From NCBI GenBank assembly GCA_003280135.1, contig QCFW01000010.1, positions 1 to 38,608 of the forward strand: a stretch of DNA of 38,608 nt. Direction: 5' to 3'. The position numbers and the translations under genes are program-made. Positions 32,009 through 38,608 of this stretch are shown piece after piece; position 1 is the first letter of the stretch, and every line of letters starts with the position of its first letter. This DNA is from Prochlorococcus sp. AG-363-N16. GTDB taxonomy: Bacteria; Cyanobacteriota; Cyanobacteriia; PCC-6307; Cyanobiaceae. The notes beneath the pieces are model-generated. The model saw nothing but the letters and a program-made list of their open reading frames with translations. It was not told the origin of the DNA and made no database searches.

Positions 32009-32450
32009 AAGTGAGCCCGATGTTTATGGAATAAATCACCTGAAAGTAGAAAAAGAAACACTTTGGGATGGAATCAGAAATTATCAAGCAAGAAATTTCA
32101 TGCGCTCAATGCAAAAAGGCGATAGGGCTTTTTTTTATCATTCAAATTGCAAACCTCCTGGGATTGTTGGATTAATGGAAGTAATTGAAACTCATTTAAC
32201 CGACCCAACACAATTTGATGAAAATTCTAGATACTTTGATCCTAAATCTTCATCAGAAAACCCTCGCTGGGATTGTGTAAAGCTTAAATACATAGGTCAA
32301 TTCAGTAACAAGCTAACGCTAAGTGAAATGAATTCTAATTTTGATGTAAGTGAACTGATTCTTGTAAAAAAAGGGAACAGATTATCAATCATGCCAGTAA
32401 GTTCTAAAACAGCCAAAAAACTTTTCGGTTTTCTTGGGGATGCAAACTAA
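31974..32450 (+). CDS. EVE-domain protein, integration target
   Basis: A 158-residue single-domain protein of the EVE (PUA-like) family: NYWIMKSEPDVYG, then LWDGIRNYQARNFMRSM, FFYHSNCKPPGIVGLMEV, PRWDCVKLKY and RLSIMPVS. EVE domains bind modified bases and are often linked to restriction or RNA-modification systems; the substrate here is unknown. The first 12 codons and the promoter region match seven further copies across the island. Inference: the gene is the attachment site, cut within its YWIMK codons, and each element restores it. Confidence 0.92.
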   Translation: MASQEPNYWIMKSEPDVYGINHLKVEKETLWDGIRNYQARNFMRSMQKGDRAFFYHSNCKPPGIVGLMEVIETHLTDPTQFDENSRYFDPKSSSENPRWDCVKLKYIGQFSNKLTLSEMNSNFDVSELILVKKGNRLSIMPVSSKTAKKLFGFLGDAN

Positions 32451-32468
32451 TACAATTGAAAGCTAAAT

Positions 32469-32747
32469 TTAATTGCCTTTTAATAAAGAATTTGAATCAA
32501 ACATGTTACCTATGTACAAACGTGTAATCTCTCTGGAATTAACTCCATTTTGAACTAAAAACCCAGCCAGAGCTGCTTGAAGTAAACGATACTGATCCCA
32601 ATTTGGATAGCGTTCAATAAAACTATTCATTGCTTTCTTCAAAGCCAAAGGAACCTGAGTCTGAAAACTAATAATTGAATCCGGAACAACTTCTCCAGGT
32701 CCCAAATGAGCTTCATCAGTTAATTGAGTCAATTCGCTTGTGGGCAT
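32469..32747 (-). CDS. DUF2811-family protein
   Basis: A 92-residue cyanobacterial protein. The FQTQVPLALKKAMNSFIERY and LLQAALAGFLVQNG stretches match DUF2811 as I remember it. Small, soluble, helical. Role unknown. First gene of the core block right of the EVE gene. Confidence 0.75.
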   Translation of the reverse strand: MPTSELTQLTDEAHLGPGEVVPDSIISFQTQVPLALKKAMNSFIERYPNWDQYRLLQAALAGFLVQNGVNSREITRLYIGNMFDSNSLLKGN

Positions 32748-33056
32748 TTGTACTTAGATCTCCATTAACTAGTTCCTCATATTTACCAAGAAACGTCAAG
32801 GTACTCTTAATTAGCCAATCTCTCCTTATCTCGTGATGAGATTTATTGCTATGAAAGGTTTTTGACGGAAAAGAAAGAAATGCTAATGAAGGCTTACCTC
32901 AAGTCCCATAAGTCAAATAAACTTCTTTGAAAATTTCTTTTTTCCACAGGCGCAAGTTGTTTTAAAGCTAATTAATTGCAATCCTGTGGAAAAAATGTGT
33001 AATTCGTTTTCTTTAGAGGGGAAAGATCAAAAAAAGTTTATATTCAAAATCAATAT
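32748..33056. other. intergenic region with inverted DnaA-box-like pair
   Basis: No gene seen. TTTTTTCCACAGG (32938-32950) and CCTGTGGAAAAAA (32983-32995) form a perfect 13-bp inverted repeat with a 32-nt loop. Each arm contains TTTTCCACA, the form of DnaA box used in cyanobacteria. No T-tract follows the stem on the minus strand, so it is not a standard terminator. Confidence 0.6.
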
Positions 33057-33434
33057 TTATTGCCTCGAATCCCACATGGTTCTCATGGCAGATGTAATAA
33101 GTTGAGCATTTGGTATCGGCCAATACACCTCTAAACTCCGATTATTTTGTTCTTTCCCATCGATAATTATCTTTAAACTCCATAAATCTTTGTTGCCATC
33201 CAAATGAGCCCAATATGCCTTGCGTTCAATTTCCAAAGAAATCTTCTCTTCAGGCATTAATTGATCTTGTAAATTTTTATGCTGGCCAATTAAATCAAAA
33301 ATCAGCGGAATTAACTCTTTCCATTCAGTTTCCGATATCTCTACGGACCAACCATCTCCTCCTATTAAGTAAGGAAAATCTTTTCTTGAAGAATCTCTAA
33401 CTAATCTCCAGCCAGGACCTTCGTATTCAATCAT
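33057..33434 (-). CDS. DUF1818-family protein
   Basis: A 125-residue protein; [20 protein letters not shown] and [18 protein letters not shown] are typical of DUF1818, a cyanobacterial family. Its start overlaps the end of rpoZ by 4 bp, so the two are translated together. Function unknown. Confidence 0.8.
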   Translation of the reverse strand: MIEYEGPGWRLVRDSSRKDFPYLIGGDGWSVEISETEWKELIPLIFDLIGQHKNLQDQLMPEEKISLEIERKAYWAHLDGNKDLWSLKIIIDGKEQNNRSLEVYWPIPNAQLITSAMRTMWDSRQ

Positions 33435-33658
33435 CCAGGCAATAAATCAGGCTGATCCTGCTCATCACTTAACTCAATAATTGCTCGTTGCACTGGCTTA
33501 ACAGATGATTCTTCAAGTAATCCATCAAAGTCATCAAATCTTCTTTGCTTTGCACGAAATGCTATCCGCACTGTGGTTAGATATCTATTACTTGACTGTC
33601 TTATAAGACTCTCTCCACGCTTAGCTAAATCTTTAGAGTCAAGACCTGTTCTAATCAC
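33431..33658 (-). CDS. rpoZ: RNA polymerase omega subunit
   Basis: A 75-residue protein. [20 protein letters not shown] and [20 protein letters not shown] match the cyanobacterial omega subunit, which helps assemble RNA polymerase. Divergent from the Hsp70-like gene. Confidence 0.88.
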   Translation of the reverse strand: MIRTGLDSKDLAKRGESLIRQSSNRYLTTVRIAFRAKQRRFDDFDGLLEESSVKPVQRAIIELSDEQDQPDLLPG

Positions 33659-33730
33659 AATGCTTTTTTAATACTAAATTTAATTTTATATGAAAAATGG
33701 AAATCTTAACCGGTTGATCTTATAAAAACT

Positions 33731-35332
33731 ATGAAAGAAGAAAAATCGCTTTCAAAAATCAATGGAACCCTTGCAATAGATCTTGGGAATTCAACTACTG
33801 TTGTTGCATTCCAAGCTGAAAATGATCGCTCCGTCCAATTAATAGAAATAAATCCAATTAGCCGTTCAAAAGGTGAGATACCTACTTTAGTCTGGAAGTC
33901 GCCTAAAAGAGCAGATCATTTTTTATTTGGGCAAGAAGTAGAAAATTTAAATCCTGAAGAGAGACAACCTCCATCGCTTTCAAGTGACTTTAAAAGATGG
34001 ATAGGTGCTTCTGAAGAAAAATCAAAAGCATTAAAGAGCTTCTTATTGCCTGAAGAAGCAGGTGAATTATTTATTCAAAAAATATGGTCTGCTATTCCAA
34101 AAAAATACAATATTAAAAGACTTATATTGACTGCACCTGTAGAAACTTACAAAGCTTATCGGACATGGCTGTATAAAGTTTGCTCTAATTTAGAGGTACA
34201 AGAAATTGCTTTAGTTGATGAACCAACTGCAGCTGCAATAGGATCCCATCAAAAAGGTGGATCTAAGTTGTTAGTAATAGATATAGGTGGAAGCACCATT
34301 GATATGTCCATGGTGCTATTAGAAGGAGGCGAAGGACAGGCAGAACCAATCGCTCAATTAATGAGATTCAATGGGCAAGACCTAGAAGGGAAAAGTCAGC
34401 AAGTTCTTCGATGTGCCAAAGTTTTAGGAAAGCAAGGTTTAAGGCTGGGAGGAAGAGATATAGATAGATGGATAGCAAACCATTTAATACCGAACAGCCA
34501 AAATAATGAATTAATCCTTAATGCCGTTGAAAAACTTAAATGCAAACTTAGCGATATAAGTATTTCAGAAACGCAAATTCTTAGTGAAGAATTAATTACA
34601 GATTCTTTATCAGGAGATACAGAATTGTTAAGACTTAGCAGAATTGAGCTTGAAGAACTTTTAATGAAAAACGGTTTAATTAAAAGTCTTCAAAAGTTAT
34701 TTGAGCAAACACTTTCAAGAGGGAGATCTAATGGCTGCGATTTAGAAGATTTAACTGGGGTAATACTTGTTGGAGGAGGTTCTCGAATACCCCTTATTAA
34801 AGAATGGTTAAATAAACAATTGAAATCATCAATTCTACTGACTCCACCTCCTATAGAAGCTGTTGTATTAGGAGCTTTAAGACTAACTCCTGGTGTGGAA
34901 ATTAAGGATGTCTTAAGTAAAGGAGTAGCAATAAGGTGCTGGGATCAAAAAACAAATAAGCATATCTGGCATCCAATTTTCTTGCCAGGTCAAACATGGC
35001 CAACTGAAAAACCTATGTCAATTATTCTCGCTGCAAGTAAAGAAAATCAAGTGGAATTTGACTTGAAGATTGCTGATTATGACCTTGATGGTTCCCATGA
35101 AATTATTTATGTAAGTGGAATTCCAACAATTAAAGACGATTCACCAAAGGCAAAGTTCTTGGAATGGAATTCAAAAGCGCACAGAATTCAATTAAATCCT
35201 CCAGGAAAACTTGGGAAAGATTCTGTAAAAGTAAATTTTCATATCGACAAATCATGCAATCTAATTTTTGAATCTGTTGATCTAAGAAATAACAAGAAAA
35301 TAGCGAATGCAAACCTTGGAGTGATTAGGTAA
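33731..35332 (+). CDS. Hsp70-family protein with shortened substrate domain
   Basis: A 533-residue protein. Nucleotide-binding motifs: AIDLGNSTTVVAF at 15-27, LVDEPTAAAIG, LVIDIGGSTIDMSMV and ILVGGGSRIPLIKEWL. The ATPase half is complete to about residue 375; the C-terminal part is about 160 residues, shorter than in DnaK (610-640 in total), and has no lid or EEVD-like end. A housekeeping DnaK homologue of unknown client range, common in marine cyanobacteria. Confidence 0.85.
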   Translation: MKEEKSLSKINGTLAIDLGNSTTVVAFQAENDRSVQLIEINPISRSKGEIPTLVWKSPKRADHFLFGQEVENLNPEERQPPSLSSDFKRWIGASEEKSKALKSFLLPEEAGELFIQKIWSAIPKKYNIKRLILTAPVETYKAYRTWLYKVCSNLEVQEIALVDEPTAAAIGSHQKGGSKLLVIDIGGSTIDMSMVLLEGGEGQAEPIAQLMRFNGQDLEGKSQQVLRCAKVLGKQGLRLGGRDIDRWIANHLIPNSQNNELILNAVEKLKCKLSDISISETQILSEELITDSLSGDTELLRLSRIELEELLMKNGLIKSLQKLFEQTLSRGRSNGCDLEDLTGVILVGGGSRIPLIKEWLNKQLKSSILLTPPPIEAVVLGALRLTPGVEIKDVLSKGVAIRCWDQKTNKHIWHPIFLPGQTWPTEKPMSIILAASKENQVEFDLKIADYDLDGSHEIIYVSGIPTIKDDSPKAKFLEWNSKAHRIQLNPPGKLGKDSVKVNFHIDKSCNLIFESVDLRNNKKIANANLGVIR

Positions 35333-35340
35333 ATGAAGAT

Positions 35341-35895
35341 CTAATCACTTGATCTACTTAAAAAAACCCCTTCTTCTCCATCCACTTCCATCAATCTTAA
35401 GTGAATTGACTCTTTTCTTCTAGTTGTAAATTTCCTACCACAAAAATCAGGCTGAATAGGTAATTCTCTATGACCTCTATCAACCATTACTAAAAGCATT
35501 ATCTTCTGCGCCCTTCCCCAAGGTTGAATTGCTTCAATAGCAGCTCTAACAGTTCTTCCAGTAAAAATTACATCATCAACTAAAATCACTTCTCTACCTT
35601 CAAGACTCGAAGAAATATCTGTAGACCTTGTAAGTCTAGTACCTACTCTAACTAAATCATCTCTATGAAAAGTAGGGTCAATAACTCCCTGATCAATAGG
35701 ATGTGAAACTTTTTCTTTTAATTTTTCAGCCAAAACAGCTGCCAACTGAACTCCTCTTGTTGGAATTCCTAAAAGCAAGAGATTCTTACTATCAGATACA
35801 TTTTCAATAATTTCTGAAGTAAGACGCAGAAGGGTTCGGCCTAATTCATCCTTTGAAAGTATCTCTAAATTTTCATGTGAAGTTGTTTCTTTCAT
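35341..35895 (-). CDS. pyrR: bifunctional pyr regulator / uracil phosphoribosyltransferase
   Basis: A 184-residue PyrR. The PRPP-binding loop VILVDDVIFTGRTV lies at 103-116; LLGIPTRGVQLA and DPTFHRDDL are further family features. It regulates pyrimidine genes and salvages uracil. It converges with the Hsp70-like gene (8-bp gap). Confidence 0.92.
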   Translation of the reverse strand: MKETTSHENLEILSKDELGRTLLRLTSEIIENVSDSKNLLLLGIPTRGVQLAAVLAEKLKEKVSHPIDQGVIDPTFHRDDLVRVGTRLTRSTDISSSLEGREVILVDDVIFTGRTVRAAIEAIQPWGRAQKIMLLVMVDRGHRELPIQPDFCGRKFTTRRKESIHLRLMEVDGEEGVFLSRSSD

Positions 35896-36059
35896 TTAAA
35901 GCCTTGTATAGACTAGATTTTATGAAATAAGCAATACAATATTATTATGTAAATGAATAAGCAAAAGCTGACGGAAGTTGATACAAATAGAACTCCTGAG
36001 CAAAAAGAAGTAATTTGATATGAGGCCTTGAAATTAACTAAGCCCTTCCTCTCACGTAC

Positions 36060-37682
36060 ATGCAAAAAGAAAGGCAAATCAATTCAATAAAAACTGCTCC
36101 TATAGCACCTGTCGTTTTGACAATACTTGACGGCTGGGGATTTAGCGAAACCAAAGAGAACAATGCTATTAAACTTGCAAATACTCCTGTTATGGATGCT
36201 TTATGGGAAGCATATCCGCATACTCTTATAGAAGCCAGTGGGCAGCACGTTGGATTGCCAGATAACCAAATGGGGAACTCAGAAGTAGGGCATTTAACTA
36301 TTGGAGCAGGTCGAATAATTCAACAAGAATTGGTAAGGATTACAAATACAATTCGCTCTAAGAAACTTAATCAGATAAATGCTTTAGAAAAACTTGCGAA
36401 TAACCTAAAAGAAAACAAAAAAACACTTCATTTAATTGGTCTATGCTCAGACGGGGGTGTTCATAGCCATATAAATCACCTATCAGGACTACTTGAATGG
36501 GCCTCAAGCAAAGGAATTGGCAAAGTAGCTATACATGCATTCACGGATGGAAGAGATACTCCGGCTCAAAGTGCAATGGAATACTTGAATAAAGTCCAAG
36601 ATACAATTCGAAAGTCTGGAGTAGGTGAATTAGCGAGCTTATGTGGGAGATATTGGGCTATGGATAGAGATAATCGATGGGAAAGAACAGAAAAAGCCTA
36701 TAACTTACTAACAAATCCAACAATTGAAATTAATGAATTATCCCCTCAAGAAATTATTGCAAAAAGCTATAGAGAGGGAATAACTGATGAGTTTTTAGAG
36801 CCAAGTCGTCTAACAAACTCTTTCTTAAAAGAAGGAGATGGATTAATAATGTTCAATTTCCGTCCAGATAGAGCAAGACAATTAATTAAATCATTAGTAT
36901 TAAGTGAATTTTCAGAATTTCAACGTGAATCTAATCCGTCTTTAGAAGTTATAACTTTTACTCAATACGAAGCCGGTCTACCTGTTTCTATAGCATTTCC
37001 TCCTGAATCTCTAGATCAACTTCTTGGCGAAGTTATTTCTGAAAATGGTTTAAAACAATTTAGAACTGCGGAAACAGAGAAATACCCTCATGTAACTTAT
37101 TTTTTGAATGGAGGAATTGAGAAGCCTTTGCCAGGAGAAGATAGATATTTGGTTCCTTCTCCTCGCGTAGCAACTTACGACATGACGCCAAATATGTCTG
37201 CAGATTTACTTACAGATAGCTGTAAAAAAGCAATAGAGTCTGGCTTGTACTCATTAATAGTTATTAATTACGCCAATCCAGACATGGTTGGTCATACTGG
37301 TGTCTTAGATGCAGCAAAGGAAGCAATTACGAAGGTAGATCAATGCATCGGAGAGATTCTTCAATCAACTGGGAAAATGAGTGGGACTCTTTTAATAACT
37401 GCTGATCATGGCAATGCAGAAGTAATGACAGGACCTGATGGTCAACCATGGACAGCGCATACAACTAATCCAGTGCCTGTGATTTTAATAGAAGGTGAAA
37501 AAAGAAAAGTTTCTAACCAAGGCAATTCCATTGCACTTAGAGATAATGGAGGTTTAGCGGATATAGCCCCTACAATTCTTCAATTACTTTCTTTACCAAA
37601 GCCTAATGTCATGACCGGTTATTCTTTAATAGAGAATATTGAAACACCTAAACTTCCACATCTGATTCCACAACCTGCTTAA
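36060..37682 (+). CDS. gpmI: cofactor-independent phosphoglycerate mutase
   Basis: A 540-residue enzyme interconverting 3- and 2-phosphoglycerate. [10 protein letters not shown] opens the phosphatase-like domain, [11 protein letters not shown] contains the catalytic Ser, [10 protein letters not shown] and [19 protein letters not shown] match the transferase insert, and ADHGNAEVM holds the second metal ligands. Complete. It is followed after 4 bp by secG. Confidence 0.96.
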   Translation: MQKERQINSIKTAPIAPVVLTILDGWGFSETKENNAIKLANTPVMDALWEAYPHTLIEASGQHVGLPDNQMGNSEVGHLTIGAGRIIQQELVRITNTIRSKKLNQINALEKLANNLKENKKTLHLIGLCSDGGVHSHINHLSGLLEWASSKGIGKVAIHAFTDGRDTPAQSAMEYLNKVQDTIRKSGVGELASLCGRYWAMDRDNRWERTEKAYNLLTNPTIEINELSPQEIIAKSYREGITDEFLEPSRLTNSFLKEGDGLIMFNFRPDRARQLIKSLVLSEFSEFQRESNPSLEVITFTQYEAGLPVSIAFPPESLDQLLGEVISENGLKQFRTAETEKYPHVTYFLNGGIEKPLPGEDRYLVPSPRVATYDMTPNMSADLLTDSCKKAIESGLYSLIVINYANPDMVGHTGVLDAAKEAITKVDQCIGEILQSTGKMSGTLLITADHGNAEVMTGPDGQPWTAHTTNPVPVILIEGEKRKVSNQGNSIALRDNGGLADIAPTILQLLSLPKPNVMTGYSLIENIETPKLPHLIPQPA

Positions 37683-37686
37683 AACA

Positions 37687-37917
37687 ATGCTTATTTCTAT
37701 AATTACTTGGACCTGGGTTACTATTGGCTTATTGCTTATATTTTTAGTGCTACTTCATAGCCCAAAAGGCGATGGCATGGGAGGCCTTGCAGCAAGTGGC
37801 AGTTCTATGTTCTCTAGTGCAAGTAGTGCAGAAGCGACTTTAAACAAAGCTACTTGGACTTGTTTATTTCTTTTTCTAAGCCTTGCAATAATTTTAAGTG
37901 CAGGATGGCTTAAATAA
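37687..37917 (+). CDS. secG: preprotein translocase subunit SecG
   Basis: A 76-residue protein with two membrane segments separated by a Gly/Ser-rich loop (PKGDGMGGLAASGSSMFSSA), the classic SecG layout. Part of the SecYEG channel. It is co-transcribed with gpmI, a known picocyanobacterial order. Confidence 0.92.
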   Translation: MLISIITWTWVTIGLLLIFLVLLHSPKGDGMGGLAASGSSMFSSASSAEATLNKATWTCLFLFLSLAIILSAGWLK

Positions 37918-37989
37918 AGAGTTACTTAAAACGCTTAATATCCTAGAGAGTCTTAAAATTAGAATAAATCAGCAAGTACTACAGAAAAA

Positions 37990-38280
37990 GTGCTCTCTAA
38001 AAATTTCTACTTATATTATCTATTAATATCAATATTTTTGTTAGTTCTACCTTCTAATCTTTATGCTCAAAAACGAATATGCAAAATTAAATATGGAGAA
38101 AAGAGCAGTGCAAAGAGGCTAGAAAAGAAAATCTTCCAAACAGATCTACCTGAATCAATTCAAAAAAAATATGGATTTGAATGTTACCAAATAGGAGTTG
38201 AGCATGATGAAAACAAAAAACCTATAAAGAAGTCACCTATCTATGCTTGTTGCCAGAACTATCTGCCTTTTTTATTTTAA
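37990..38280 (+). CDS. small exported protein of unknown function (96 residues)
   Basis: A GTG start; signal peptide with hydrophobic LYYLLISIFLLVLPSNLYA and likely cleavage before QKRICKIKYG. The mature part is basic with five Cys (single near the start, FECY, YACC), possibly disulphide-linked. Not recognised. Confidence 0.55.
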   Translation: MLSKNFYLYYLLISIFLLVLPSNLYAQKRICKIKYGEKSSAKRLEKKIFQTDLPESIQKKYGFECYQIGVEHDENKKPIKKSPIYACCQNYLPFLF

Positions 38281-38298
38281 ACGGAATTAATTGTAAAT

Positions 38299-38336
38299 AA
38301 AAAAGGAGAAGACTGAAGTCTTCTCCTTTTTTATTT
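38299..38336. terminator. bidirectional terminator between the exported-protein gene and groEL
   Basis: A perfect stem AAAAAGGAGAAGAC / GTCTTCTCCTTTTT with TGAA loop. T-rich on both sides, so it can end transcription from both convergent genes. Confidence 0.92.
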
Positions 38337-38358
38337 AGGTAAATTAATTTCGATTAAC

Positions 38359-38608
38359 TCAATAATCAAAATCACCTCCCATTCCTGCACCAGCACCTGC
38401 ACTTTCTTTCTTTTCTGGCAGATCTGCAACAATGCATTCAGTAGTTAAAACCATTCCCGCTATTGATGCTGCATTCTGTAATCCAGAACGAGTAACTTTT
38501 GCAGGGTCAACAATGCCTTCAGACAACATGTCAACATATTTTCCTGAAGCAGCATTATAACCTTCAGTCAATGGTTTACTCTTCACATGCTCGGCTATAA
38601 CAGCCCCA
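38359..38608 (-). CDS. groEL: chaperonin GroEL, C-terminal part (runs off the window)
   Basis: The last 83 or so residues of Gro[42 protein letters not shown] and a Gly/Ala-rich end [12 protein letters not shown]. The frame stays open to the window edge. The GMGGDFDY tail differs from the repeated GGM of GroEL in many bacteria. Confidence 0.95.
   Translation of the reverse strand, partial: GAVIAEHVKSKPLTEGYNAASGKYVDMLSEGIVDPAKVTRSGLQNAASIAGMVLTTECIVADLPEKKESAGAGAGMGGDFDY

Noticed and set aside
1-38608. CRISPR array accompanying the Cas4-like nuclease
   Set aside because: No series of short repeats with regular spacers was found; the repeats present are too few, too long and too far apart.

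Overview
The window looks like a marine picocyanobacterial chromosome, most likely a low-light Prochlorococcus. The DNA is AT-rich and the genes are compact with many weak ribosome sites. The right-hand core block carries cyanobacterial rpoZ, DUF1818 and DUF2811 genes, an Hsp70-like gene, pyrR, and gpmI-secG followed by the 3' end of groEL. The species call is inference from gene content and order.

Layout. Positions 1-32008 form an accessory island and 32009-38608 is core genome. The island is divided by eight same-orientation copies of one sequence: the promoter region, start codon and first 10-12 codons of an EVE-domain gene (MASQEPNYWIMK or MTEPNYWIMK). Only the rightmost copy (31974) continues into an intact EVE gene; the other seven are short stubs. 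All eight share the 15-bp core CTACTGGATCATGAA, at 132, 766, 1805, 4220, 13793, 21065, 26132 and 31994. Homology among all copies stops within a few bases of the core's right edge. This delimits seven cassettes of 634, 1039, 2415, 9573, 7272, 5067 and 5862 bp. It is the pattern expected if integrative elements repeatedly inserted into the EVE gene at its conserved YWIMK codons, each supplying a new promoter and 5' end. Left of the core at 41-42 bp, and in three copies right of it at 48-49 bp, lies a tandem 8-9-mer with exactly 11-bp period. The 9-mer differs between copies (CATCCACAC, CATTCCAAC, GTTCGAAC) but its position does not, which suggests protein-binding arm sites. I consider this EVE-gene-seeded cassette array the main discovery candidate.

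Cargo. Cassette 1: one membrane-anchored unknown. Cassette 2: a SHOCT-tailed membrane protein. Cassette 3: a J-domain gene coupled to an HNH-like gene, plus a small unknown. Cassette 4: the tyrosine recombinase, a tandem 190-bp repeat, TPR proteins with swappable C-termini (two preceded by overlapping small ORFs), a Cas4/RecB-like nuclease and unknowns. Cassette 5: a zinc-scarcity package (znuA, a small gene, COG0523 GTPase, WD40 protein; znuC, zur, znuB) with a Zur-box-like palindrome between znuA and znuC. Cassette 6: a phosphate/arsenate package (Crp-family regulator, pstS, arsJ, gap, arsR) whose three intergenic regions share ATCAA-N6-TTGAT operators. Cassette 7: zinc-ribbon and PrsW-like membrane protease genes plus secreted unknowns.

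How it works together (inference). Cassettes 5 and 6 would help a cell in water poor in zinc or phosphate. Gap makes 1-arseno-3-phosphoglycerate and ArsJ exports it, offsetting arsenate that enters during phosphate scavenging. The EVE gene acts as the hub where such cargo is gained and lost, and the recombinase of cassette 4 is the best candidate enzyme in the window.
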